The position numbers and the translations under genes are program-made. From assembly GCA_036387475.1 (NCBI GenBank), contig DASVTR010000024.1, positions 1 through 64,000 of the forward strand: DNA of 64,000 nt, given 5' to 3'. The notes under the pieces are model-generated. The model had not been told where the DNA came from. It did no database searches and worked only from the letters and a program-made list of their open reading frames with translations. Source of the DNA: DASVTR01 sp036387475 (GTDB lineage Bacteria > Acidobacteriota > Blastocatellia > Pyrinomonadales > Pyrinomonadaceae). Shown here in pieces: positions 30,086-37,271 of the stretch. Each line of letters starts with the position of its first letter. The stretch's first letter is position 1.

Positions 30086-30700
30086 ATGAAGAGAACCGTA
30101 AATTACGCGGTAGCCTGTCTGGCGTTGCTTGTCGTCGGGAGCATGTTGGCGATCTTCGCATTTTCCGGCGCACTGAAAGCGGAGGCAATTCCGGCGCGCG
30201 TCGAAGAAACGAAGCCGCCGCAGGTCAGCGAGATTCATGGTTATCGAGACTGGACGAAGGTGAATCCGCAGCCGGTCCCGATCACTTCTGAGCTTGTCGC
30301 TGCGCTCTGCCGCGCGCCGACGCCAATCAACATCGCGCACGACGCTCAGCGCAGTCCGCACGCGGGGAGACTAATTACCGTCTACGTCAACGAACTCGGA
30401 CGGCAAGCGATGATGACCGAGCGGAATCCGCAGTTTGCGGTTGGCTCTGTTATCGTGAAAGAGAAGCTGCTGCCCGACAAAAAGGATGCGCCCGAATTGC
30501 TGACGGTGATGCTCAAGCGCGAACGCGGCTACAATCCTGCCAGCGGTGATTGGGAGTATATGGTCATCAACGGAGCGGGGACGAAGATTGAAGCGCGTGG
30601 GAAATTGGAAAACTGTCAGGGCTGTCACGTCTCAATGAAGGAGAGCGGTTTCGTCTATCGCAGCTACGCGCCAAGCGAAGTGCGAAGCAAGTGGCAATAG
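30086..30700 (+). CDS. Cytochrome P460-family haem protein
   Basis: 204 residues with an N-terminal membrane helix or signal (VACLALLVVGSMLAIFAFSG). The P460 core holds RDWTKVNPQPVPI, RLITVYVNE, FAVGSVIVKEKL and a single haem site CQGCH at 177-181. In characterised P460 proteins a Lys cross-links to haem; candidates here are the Lys residues in VIVKEKLL. The family includes hydroxylamine- or NO-oxidising proteins, and many members are of unknown role. Haem attachment would need the ccm system at 6-13 kb. Confidence 0.85.
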   Translation: MKRTVNYAVACLALLVVGSMLAIFAFSGALKAEAIPARVEETKPPQVSEIHGYRDWTKVNPQPVPITSELVAALCRAPTPINIAHDAQRSPHAGRLITVYVNELGRQAMMTERNPQFAVGSVIVKEKLLPDKKDAPELLTVMLKRERGYNPASGDWEYMVINGAGTKIEARGKLENCQGCHVSMKESGFVYRSYAPSEVRSKWQ

Positions 30701-30751
30701 GCTTCACTCTGACTAGACCAAGTTTTCAGTTGGGCCATCAACTGCTCTTGC

Positions 30752-30781
30752 TTGACGCAGCCGAGAAGCGGCGCGTAAGAT
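30752..30781 (+). promoter_or_regulatory. Candidate sigma70-type promoter of tatA/B-tatC
   Basis: TTGACG at 30752-30757, an 18-base spacer, TAAGAT at 30776-30781. It lies 88 bases ahead of the tatA/B start. Confidence 0.4.
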
Positions 30782-30869
30782 TTTTCTGAACTCCTCTTGA
30801 TTTCCTTCGCCCCTGATTAAACGGGCCGACGCGCGCTCTGCGAGAGATTTCCGGGAAAGTAGCGATTGT

Positions 30870-31304
30870 ATGTTCTATCTTTTCATCTTCGAGTTTCTGG
30901 GAACAACGGAACTGCTGGTTATCCTGGTGGTTGCCCTTGTCTTGTTTGGCCCGCGCAAGCTGCCGCAGATGAGCCGCAGTTTGGGAAAGAGCCTCGGGGA
31001 ATTCAAGCGCGCTTCCGAGGAATTTAAGCAGACATGGGAACGTGAAGTCGCTCTGGAAAGCGTCGAAAAGGAGAGACAAATCGAACAGGCGATGCTGCCC
31101 CCGGACAATTCCATACTCGCTCCGACCGTCGGGCGTGAAAAGGGCGCGCCCACCAGAGACGCCGATTCGCAGGCGGAGGATGAGGAAAGCGTTTCGGCAG
31201 ACGATGAGCCGCCAGACCATGTTGCTGATGCGACGATGCCCGACCAGCAAACTTCAATTGACGCGTCTACGCCTGCGCCGACACGCAAGCGCGACTGGCT
31301 CTAA
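30870..31304 (+). CDS. tatA: Sec-independent translocase subunit TatA/TatB
   Basis: 144 residues. A short N-terminal membrane helix (TTELLVILVVALVLFGP) is followed by the hinge FGPRKLPQ and an amphipathic helix (SLGKSLGEFKRASEEFKQTW). A long acidic disordered tail ends in KRDWL. The PRKLP hinge and amphipathic helix define the TatA/B family. With only one such gene beside tatC, the protein may do both jobs, so the symbol is provisional. The tail is longer than in typical TatA and closer to TatB length. Confidence 0.85.
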   Translation: MFYLFIFEFLGTTELLVILVVALVLFGPRKLPQMSRSLGKSLGEFKRASEEFKQTWEREVALESVEKERQIEQAMLPPDNSILAPTVGREKGAPTRDADSQAEDEESVSADDEPPDHVADATMPDQQTSIDASTPAPTRKRDWL

Positions 31305-31336
31305 CGGAGTCTGGCTTGCCGCCCTTGCTGCCTCGA

Positions 31337-32416
31337 ATGTCCACTCTCTTAGAATCACACTCAGCCGACAAAAGCCGCAAAGAAGAGCTTGGCGGCCAGA
31401 TGTCTTTTCTGGATCATCTGGACGAATTGCGCCGCCGCGTGACACGCTCTATCGGCGTCATCTTCGTGCTGCTCATGGGCTGCTGGTTCGTCTCCGACCA
31501 CATCTACAATTTTCTGGCCGTGCCGGTCAAAAAGGCTTTGGCCGAAGCGCAGCGGCGCGAGTTGCCGCTCGGCGGCCTGACCGGGAAGGAGACCATCCTG
31601 CCGCTCGGCTCTTTAAAGGAGAACGACGCTGGTCGCTATGTTTTTACGGAGACGACGAAGCTCGGCGCGAGCGTGATTCCGCCGGGCGTCAGCGTCGCGG
31701 CGCGGCTCTTGAAAGACAGTCAGGGACAACTCGGTCTTTTTACGGACGAAGCGCTTTACGCTGGCGCGATAGTGATTCCAAAAGGGGTGCGCCTGCCCTT
31801 TGACCCCAACGCTCAGCCGCAGGCGCTCGCGGGCGCAGACGATAAGCTGATTGTGACGACGGCGATGGAGCCTTTCTCGCTCTACATCAAAGTCTCGCTG
31901 TATGGCGCGATTGTTCTGGCCGTGCCTTTTCTGCTCTGGCAAATCTGGGCCTTCGTCAGCCCCGGCCTCTACCCGCACGAGCGCGCCTACGTGACGCCCT
32001 TTGTCCTGCTCTCGTCTATCTCGTTTCTGCTCGGCGGGGCTTTCGCTTATTACATAATTTTCCCTCCGGCGGCCACTTACCTGCTCGGCCTGGGGCAGGA
32101 TTTCCGTCTGCTCCTGAAGGCAGACGACTACTTCGACTTTATCATTCTGGTGATGCTGGCGATGGGCGTCGTCTTTCAGATGCCGGCGATTTCCTACGTC
32201 CTGTCGCGCATCGGCATCATCACTGCGCGCTTTCTCTTGCGGACGTGGAAAACGGCTCTGGTCATCATTCTGATCGCGGCGGCGGTGCTCTCCCCGACCA
32301 GCGACATTCCCAACATGATGCTCTTTGCCGCCCCGATGATGCTCCTCTATATCATCTCAATCTTCATCGCCTGGATTTTCGGCAAACAACGTAAAAAAGT
32401 GATGAGTAATGAGTGA
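31337..32416 (+). CDS. tatC: Twin-arginine translocase TatC with enlarged first periplasmic loop
   Basis: 359 residues from the ATG at 31337 (TTG at 31316 and ATG at 31400 are alternatives). Typical TatC is about 240-270. The family core is present: FLDHLDELRRRVTRS, PFSLYIKVSLYGAIVLAVPFLLWQIWAFVSPGLYPHERAY and LSPTSDIPNMMLFAAP, with six helices. Between helix 1 and helix 2, residues about 69-169 form an insertion absent from standard TatC. It contains a quasi-duplicated element, GASVIPPGV and GAIVIPKGV. The last codons (..VMSNE stop) lie inside a heptad-repeat hairpin. It follows tatA/B by 32 bases. Confidence 0.92.
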   Translation: MSTLLESHSADKSRKEELGGQMSFLDHLDELRRRVTRSIGVIFVLLMGCWFVSDHIYNFLAVPVKKALAEAQRRELPLGGLTGKETILPLGSLKENDAGRYVFTETTKLGASVIPPGVSVAARLLKDSQGQLGLFTDEALYAGAIVIPKGVRLPFDPNAQPQALAGADDKLIVTTAMEPFSLYIKVSLYGAIVLAVPFLLWQIWAFVSPGLYPHERAYVTPFVLLSSISFLLGGAFAYYIIFPPAATYLLGLGQDFRLLLKADDYFDFIILVMLAMGVVFQMPAISYVLSRIGIITARFLLRTWKTALVIILIAAAVLSPTSDIPNMMLFAAPMMLLYIISIFIAWIFGKQRKKVMSNE

Positions 32417-32473
32417 TGAGTAATGAGTAAAAACAGCCTTCCACTCATCACTCATTACTCATCACTCATTACT
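32398..32473. repeat. Heptad-repeat inverted repeat overlapping the tatC 3' end
   Basis: Units gagtaat and gagtgat alternate from 32398 to 32428. The complementary run 32443-32473 pairs exactly over 24 bases (32405-32428 with 32450-32473), with alternative registers shifted by one or two heptads. The left arm encodes the final residues and stop codon of tatC. Confidence 0.93.
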
Positions 32474-32935
32474 TTCTTCCTGTTTTCAGGCAACTTTTGA
32501 CCGTTTTCGGCGCATCTTGACTCTGTTCTGAGCTAGGCTCTACAATCGCCTGTCATAAAATCGGTCACGCCCGCAGGCGCTTTGACCTGACAGCTAAAAA
32601 GTTTGCTGAAGCGCTTCGGCTTCGCTGGTTTATCAAACAGATAGCGAAGGTTGTTATATCAGGTGTTTTGCCGTTGTCGGCTTTATCGTCCCGCAGATGT
32701 CAGAACTGGCTGCTGTCTCGAATCGCAGAAAGCGGTCTGCCCAATGCCAACCTTTTCTGCTGTTCGGTGTCAATCTTAGGGCAAGGTTCTGGAATTTTGG
32801 ATAAGACCGACACTTTCAGATTTAAATAACCTGATGAAATAAGTAAAGGCAGAGACGCTGGCGCAAAACGGCAGCCGTCCAAGCAATTCCGAAGCAAGAG
32901 TTCCCTTTTCATTTAACAGGAGTAGTCTAATAGCT
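32417..32935. other. 519-base spacer before the GWxTD gene
   Basis: The longest gene-free stretch in the window. It holds the rest of the tatC-end heptad hairpin and a promoter candidate (32517-32546), then about 390 bases of leader with no reading frame I can support. A structured leader is possible. Confidence 0.6.
32517..32546 (+). promoter_or_regulatory. Candidate sigma70-type promoter of the GWxTD gene
   Basis: TTGACT at 32517-32522, an 18-base spacer, TACAAT at 32541-32546. If used, it leaves a leader of nearly 390 bases. Confidence 0.45.
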
Positions 32936-34543
32936 ATGTTTACCCGAAATCTCGTGCGCCGTCTGGCGCTCTGCCTCTTCCTGCTGGCGCTGGCAATCCC
33001 CTCGGCCTGGGCGCAGGACGTGCAGGACAAACAGCGCAAGATTAAGAAAGAACCCCATAAAGCCTATAAAGAATGGCTGGAAAAGGATGTCGCCTACATA
33101 ATCACGGATGAAGAGCGCAAGGCTTTCAAAAAGCTCGAAACCGACGAAGAGCGCGAGCAGTTTATTGAAGCTTTCTGGCGGCGACGCGACCCGGACCCGG
33201 ATACAGACGAAAACGAATACAAGGAAGAGTATTACGAGCGCATCGCCTACGCCAACGAGCATTTCGCTTCCGGCATCCCCGGCTGGAAAACGGATCGCGG
33301 GCGCATCTACATCATGTACGGCAAGGCCGACGAAGTGGAGACGCATCCGACCGGCGGCAGCTATAATCGCCCCTCTTATCAGGGCGGCGGCTCGACCACG
33401 ACCTACCCGTTTGAAATCTGGTTTTATCGTTACCTGCCAGGCATCGGCTCCGGCATCGAGATAGAGTTTGTAGACCCGACAGGCAGCGGCGAATATCGCA
33501 TCGCTCGCTCGCCCGACGAAAAGGACGCGATGCTCAACATTCCCGGCGCGGGACTCACCCTCGCAGAGCAACTCGGACTTGCCAATAAAGCCGACAGAGT
33601 GCTCGGACGCGGCGGCCAGCATGGCTTTCAGCGCGCGCAGGACGGCCCTTTCGAGCGCCTACAACTCCTGGCCGATTTGCAACGCGCGCCGCAGGTTAAG
33701 TTCAGCGATTTGCAATCCGCCTTGGGCAGCGCCGGTCGCGGCGCAGTCGAAGACAATCCCTTAAACTTCGATTTGCGCATAGACTTTTTCCGCCAGTCTG
33801 ACGAGCGCGTGGTGACGGCCATCACGGTTCAGACCGAAAACAAAGACCTCGTGTTCAAGGACAGCGGCGGGGTGCAGACCGCGCAGATGAACATTTTCGG
33901 TCGCATCACAGCCGTCTCCGGCAGACGCGCGGGCATCTTTGAAGACCCGGTTATCACGACGGCGACCGTCGCCGAACTAGCCGAGGCGCGGGATCGCAAG
34001 TCGGCTTACCAGAAGGCCGTCGCGCTGCCGCCCGGAACGTACAAGGTTGACGTGATCGTGCGCGACATCAACAGCGGCGCGACCGGCATCGTCAGCAAAG
34101 GATTCTCCGTTCCGAAGTATGACGCCAAACAGCTTTCGACCTCGACGCTTGTTTTGGCGGCGGTCTTAAGAGACATCAAAGACCAGGCAGCGGTCGGCAT
34201 GTTCGTCATCGGCGACAAGAAAGTTATCCCGAACGTTTCGGGCAACTATCGTCGCGGCGAGCCGGTTGGCGTCTACATGCAGATTTACAACGCGGGCATT
34301 GACCAGACCACCCTGCGCCCGTCTGTAGATGTCGAGTACGTATTGTCGAAAGACGGCAAGGAACTCGGCAAGCAAGTCGAGGATTGGAGCGGGATGAGTG
34401 ATTCCGGCCAACGCCTGACGCTTGCTCGGTTGATTGGAACTAACAATCTGACGCCGGGCAGCTACGAAGTCGCGCTTCGCGTCCGCGACCGCGTCTCCGG
34501 CCAAACGCTCACGCAGGCAGGCAAGTTTAACGTCACGCAATAA
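32936..34543 (+). CDS. GWxTD-domain secreted protein
   Basis: 535 residues with a CAGGAG site upstream and a signal peptide ending ..PSAWAQ. Residues 40-190 form the GWxTD domain: YKEWLEKDVAYIITDEERKAF, FIEAFWRRRDPDPDTDENEY and the naming motif GWKTD at 116-120 followed by RGRIYIMYG. The C-terminal half has beta-sandwich-like segments (YKVDVIVRDINSGATGIVSKGF, GSYEVALRVRDRVSGQTL). The family is common in Acidobacteriota and Bacteroidota and its function is unknown. A terminator follows directly. Confidence 0.9.
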   Translation: MFTRNLVRRLALCLFLLALAIPSAWAQDVQDKQRKIKKEPHKAYKEWLEKDVAYIITDEERKAFKKLETDEEREQFIEAFWRRRDPDPDTDENEYKEEYYERIAYANEHFASGIPGWKTDRGRIYIMYGKADEVETHPTGGSYNRPSYQGGGSTTTYPFEIWFYRYLPGIGSGIEIEFVDPTGSGEYRIARSPDEKDAMLNIPGAGLTLAEQLGLANKADRVLGRGGQHGFQRAQDGPFERLQLLADLQRAPQVKFSDLQSALGSAGRGAVEDNPLNFDLRIDFFRQSDERVVTAITVQTENKDLVFKDSGGVQTAQMNIFGRITAVSGRRAGIFEDPVITTATVAELAEARDRKSAYQKAVALPPGTYKVDVIVRDINSGATGIVSKGFSVPKYDAKQLSTSTLVLAAVLRDIKDQAAVGMFVIGDKKVIPNVSGNYRRGEPVGVYMQIYNAGIDQTTLRPSVDVEYVLSKDGKELGKQVEDWSGMSDSGQRLTLARLIGTNNLTPGSYEVALRVRDRVSGQTLTQAGKFNVTQ

Positions 34544-34567
34544 AGCACTCCCGCTAGAAAGAAGAAA

Positions 34568-34617
34568 CGCGGGATGATGAAGACTATGCTCTTCATCATC
34601 CCGCGCTTTTCTTTTTG
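34568..34617. terminator. Bidirectional intrinsic terminator between GWxTD gene and nfi
   Basis: A 15-base stem (34568-34582 with 34591-34605) has an 8-base loop, a T-rich tract after it (cttttcttttt) and an A-rich tract before it (aagaaagaagaaa), so it can work for both convergent genes. Confidence 0.9.
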
Positions 34618-34628
34618 GTCACCCGCTT

Positions 34629-35318
34629 CTAGTTAGCTTCTCTTTCACCGCGACGAAGCGCGTTGACTAAGTGATGCGCGCGCCGCGTCGGCTCCGGCTG
34701 GCGATAGCCGCCGTCCGACTCAAGCGTCAATTGAATCGCGCCCGCAAGGTCAATCAGGTGTCCTGGCGAGACGTAGATGGGTTGAGTGCGCGTCTTTGTT
34801 CTGAGGGCCGCGCCCACCACTTCACCCTTATCAATCATCTCTGACCACTCCCCGCGCTCCGCTCCCGGCTCTTCAAACTTTCCGACGAGCACAGACTTTG
34901 CACACCCCAGCGCCGGGCGCTTTATCAGTAGCCCGACGTGACACGCGATGCCGACGCGACGCGGGTGGGCCAACCCCTGCCCGTCAAACATCACAGCATC
35001 CGGCTCAGTCTTTAACTTGGCCCAGGCTTCGAGCACTGACGGCGATTCGCGAAAAGAGAGCAGCCCCGGTACATACGGAAAGCGTGTCTCGCTCACGACA
35101 CCCACTTCTTCAACCACTTCGAGCGAGGGCAGCCGTAGCACCACGATTCCGGCATACACGACTTCCGAAAATTTGTTGAAGGAAATGTCCGCCCCCGCAA
35201 TCGTCTCAATCTTTCGCTCAAGCGGGACGAGCCGCACGCGCTCGCGCAGAGACTTCTGCAACTCCACGGCCTCACGCGGCGTCATCGTCCACTCATGCAA
35301 CTGTTCGTAATGGGCCAT
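34629..35318 (-). CDS. nfi: Endonuclease V (deoxyinosine 3' endonuclease)
   Basis: 229 residues, the normal length. Catalytic and inosine-pocket motifs are visible: AGADISF with the first Asp, FPYVPGLLSFRE, VMFDGQGLAHPRRVGIACHVGLL with the second Asp and the HPR/AxHxG signature, and the late KTRTQPIYVSPGHLIDL. It nicks DNA one base 3' to deaminated adenine and starts alternative excision repair. It lies downstream of nadB on the same strand, separated by a heptad-repeat stretch. Confidence 0.93.
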   Translation of the reverse strand: MAHYEQLHEWTMTPREAVELQKSLRERVRLVPLERKIETIAGADISFNKFSEVVYAGIVVLRLPSLEVVEEVGVVSETRFPYVPGLLSFRESPSVLEAWAKLKTEPDAVMFDGQGLAHPRRVGIACHVGLLIKRPALGCAKSVLVGKFEEPGAERGEWSEMIDKGEVVGAALRTKTRTQPIYVSPGHLIDLAGAIQLTLESDGGYRQPEPTRRAHHLVNALRRGEREAN

Positions 35319-35332
35319 CTCAGCTACGGAAG

Positions 35333-35460
35333 CCAGAAGTCAGGAGTCAGAAGCCAGAAGAAAAGAATGAAGGCGATGCTATTCAACCTGAACAGCCACG
35401 CTTTCATCCTTCATCTCTTCGCTTTCATCCTTTATCTCTTCGCCTTCATCCTCTCCTTTT
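35333..35460. repeat. Heptad-repeat stretch spanning the nadB 3' end
   Basis: 35333-35360 reads as 7-base units around gaagtca / ggagtca / gaagcca. Within nadB, 35399-35455 repeats every 7 and every 21 bases (minus strand gaagaga, tgaagga, tgaaagc). Partial complementarity exists between the two halves, weaker than in the other copies. Confidence 0.75.
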
Positions 35461-37049
35461 CCCGGCGAAAAATCTATTAACCTGCTTGATGTTATCTCTG
35501 CGCCGTCGCGCAGGATGGAATGCACAAGCCAGCGCCCGTCGTCACGCGCAGGGTAATCCGTCCGGTGATGCGCGCCGCGAGATTCCTCACGCCAGAGAGC
35601 CGCGCGGGCAATCAGCGTAGCGACGGTCAGGAAATTTCTGGAAGCGAGAGAGAGCGGCGCACGTGCGATCTGCTCAAACTCTGCGAGCGCGCGTCTGACG
35701 GATTCGCGACTGCGTAGGATGCCGACGCGTTCCCACATCAAGCGCCGGACGCGCTTGCGTACGGCGAGCGCTATCTCTCCTGCCATGCTCAGGTTGTTTA
35801 ATGTCGCCGCGTTTCCTTCGCCGGGCGCTTCGTAGTCATAAACCCTCGCGCTCTCACGCATAGAGTCCAGGGCGGCGGCGCGGCCTGCGCGAGCGCCGAA
35901 GACCAGGCCTTCGAGCAGCGAGTTTGAAGCGAGACGATTCGCGCCGTGCACTCCCGTGCAGGAAACTTCACCCGCCGCGTAGAGTCCGGGCAGGGTCGCG
36001 CGCCCGTCCAAATCTGTGCGCACGCCGCCCATGCAGTAATGCGAAGCGGGCGAGACGGGCAGCAAATCCTTCGTGATGTCCAGCCCATAGCGCAAACACG
36101 TTTCGTATATCTTCGGAAAGCGATTTCTGAGGTAACGCGCATCGAGCGCAGTCATGTCAAGGTAGACTGTTTTCGTCGCCGTCCGCTGCATCTCCGCGAC
36201 AATCGAACGGCTAACGACATCACGCGGCGCGAGTTCCGCACGTTCATGATACCGCGTCATAAAACGCTTGCCGTCCATGTTGCGCAGCACGCCGCCCTCG
36301 CCGCGCATCGCTTCGGAGAGCAGAAAGCGCGGCGCATCCTTCAAGTTCAAAGCGGTCGGGTGAAACTGCACAAACTCCATGTCGGCGAGTTCCGCGCCCG
36401 CCGCGTAAGCCATCGCCATTCCGTCGCCGGTCGCAACGTTCGGATTCGTCGTGTGCAGGAAGACTTGCCCTGCGCCGCCCGAAGCCAGCACAACGGCGCG
36501 CGCGCGCAAACTTCTGGACGCACGCACCAAAGGGTCAAGATAACGTACGCCGCAGACGCGCCCACCTTCGACCAGCAGGCTTTCCGTCGCCGCGTGGGCC
36601 ATGAAGGACAGCCCGCGTTCGGCTCGCGCTCTGGCAATCAATGCGCGCACGATCTCTCTTCCGGTCGAATCTCCGTGCGCGTGCAGGATACGACGGCGCG
36701 AATGAGCTGCTTCCTGCGTAAAGACCAGCCGCCCGCCCTCTCGGTCAAACTCCGTCCCCCACGCAATCAATTCCTGAATCAAACGTGGGCCATCTTCGAC
36801 CATCACGCGCACTGCGCGCTCGTCGCAGAGGCCCGCCCCGGCATTGAGAGTGTCTTCCTCATGCAGCGCCACGCGGTCGTCTTCCGAGAGAGCGACGGCG
36901 ATGCCGCCCTGCGCATATTCGGTATTGGATTCGTCTGTGCGGTCTTTGGTGAGAACGGTGACGTGTGCCCCGTGTTGGGCCAATTCGATGGCGGCGCGCA
37001 AGCCCGCGATGCCGCTGCCGATGACGATGAAATCCGTTTCGAGAGCCAT
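35379..37049 (-). CDS. nadB: L-aspartate oxidase with repeat-derived acidic C-terminal tail
   Basis: 556 residues. FAD-binding GSGIAGLRAAIELAQHG is at residues 12-28. Substrate and flavin motifs EYAQGGIAVAL, QFHPTALN, MGGVRTDLDGR and GVHGANRLASNSLLEG follow. It oxidises aspartate to iminoaspartate for quinolinate and NAD synthesis. The last ~25 residues (KGEDEGEEIKDESEEMKDES...) are acidic and periodic, and are encoded by a 7-base repeat that replaces any normal terminus. nadA and nadC are not in the window. Confidence 0.94.
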   Translation of the reverse strand: MALETDFIVIGSGIAGLRAAIELAQHGAHVTVLTKDRTDESNTEYAQGGIAVALSEDDRVALHEEDTLNAGAGLCDERAVRVMVEDGPRLIQELIAWGTEFDREGGRLVFTQEAAHSRRRILHAHGDSTGREIVRALIARARAERGLSFMAHAATESLLVEGGRVCGVRYLDPLVRASRSLRARAVVLASGGAGQVFLHTTNPNVATGDGMAMAYAAGAELADMEFVQFHPTALNLKDAPRFLLSEAMRGEGGVLRNMDGKRFMTRYHERAELAPRDVVSRSIVAEMQRTATKTVYLDMTALDARYLRNRFPKIYETCLRYGLDITKDLLPVSPASHYCMGGVRTDLDGRATLPGLYAAGEVSCTGVHGANRLASNSLLEGLVFGARAGRAAALDSMRESARVYDYEAPGEGNAATLNNLSMAGEIALAVRKRVRRLMWERVGILRSRESVRRALAEFEQIARAPLSLASRNFLTVATLIARAALWREESRGAHHRTDYPARDDGRWLVHSILRDGAEITSSRLIDFSPGKGEDEGEEIKDESEEMKDESVAVQVE

Positions 37050-37107
37050 TCAGTATTTGTGATTCCGACATTTTGATTCTAACAAGATAGAACTCACGCG
37101 GGCAATG

Positions 37108-37137
37108 TTGCAGGCGCGTTCGGCGGCGCGTTAGAAT
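37108..37137 (+). promoter_or_regulatory. Candidate promoter of the M16 peptidase gene
   Basis: TTGCAG at 37108-37113, an 18-base spacer, TAGAAT at 37132-37137, in the divergent spacer between nadB and the peptidase gene. Confidence 0.35.
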
Positions 37138-37271
37138 GTGCAGCGTAAACTTTCGCTTCTACCCCACCCGAAAATATTTGCAGGAGAAAGGGCGCGTCCC
37201 GTGTGTTTAATTTTAGGGACGGAGCTTTAGCTTCTTTGTTTCGCGCTTTGTGTGCGCCGAGGAGATTTCGC

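Noticed and set aside
35946..37076. 376-codon plus-strand frame opposite nadB
   Set aside because: nadB motifs are complete on the minus strand; the plus frame has no domain.
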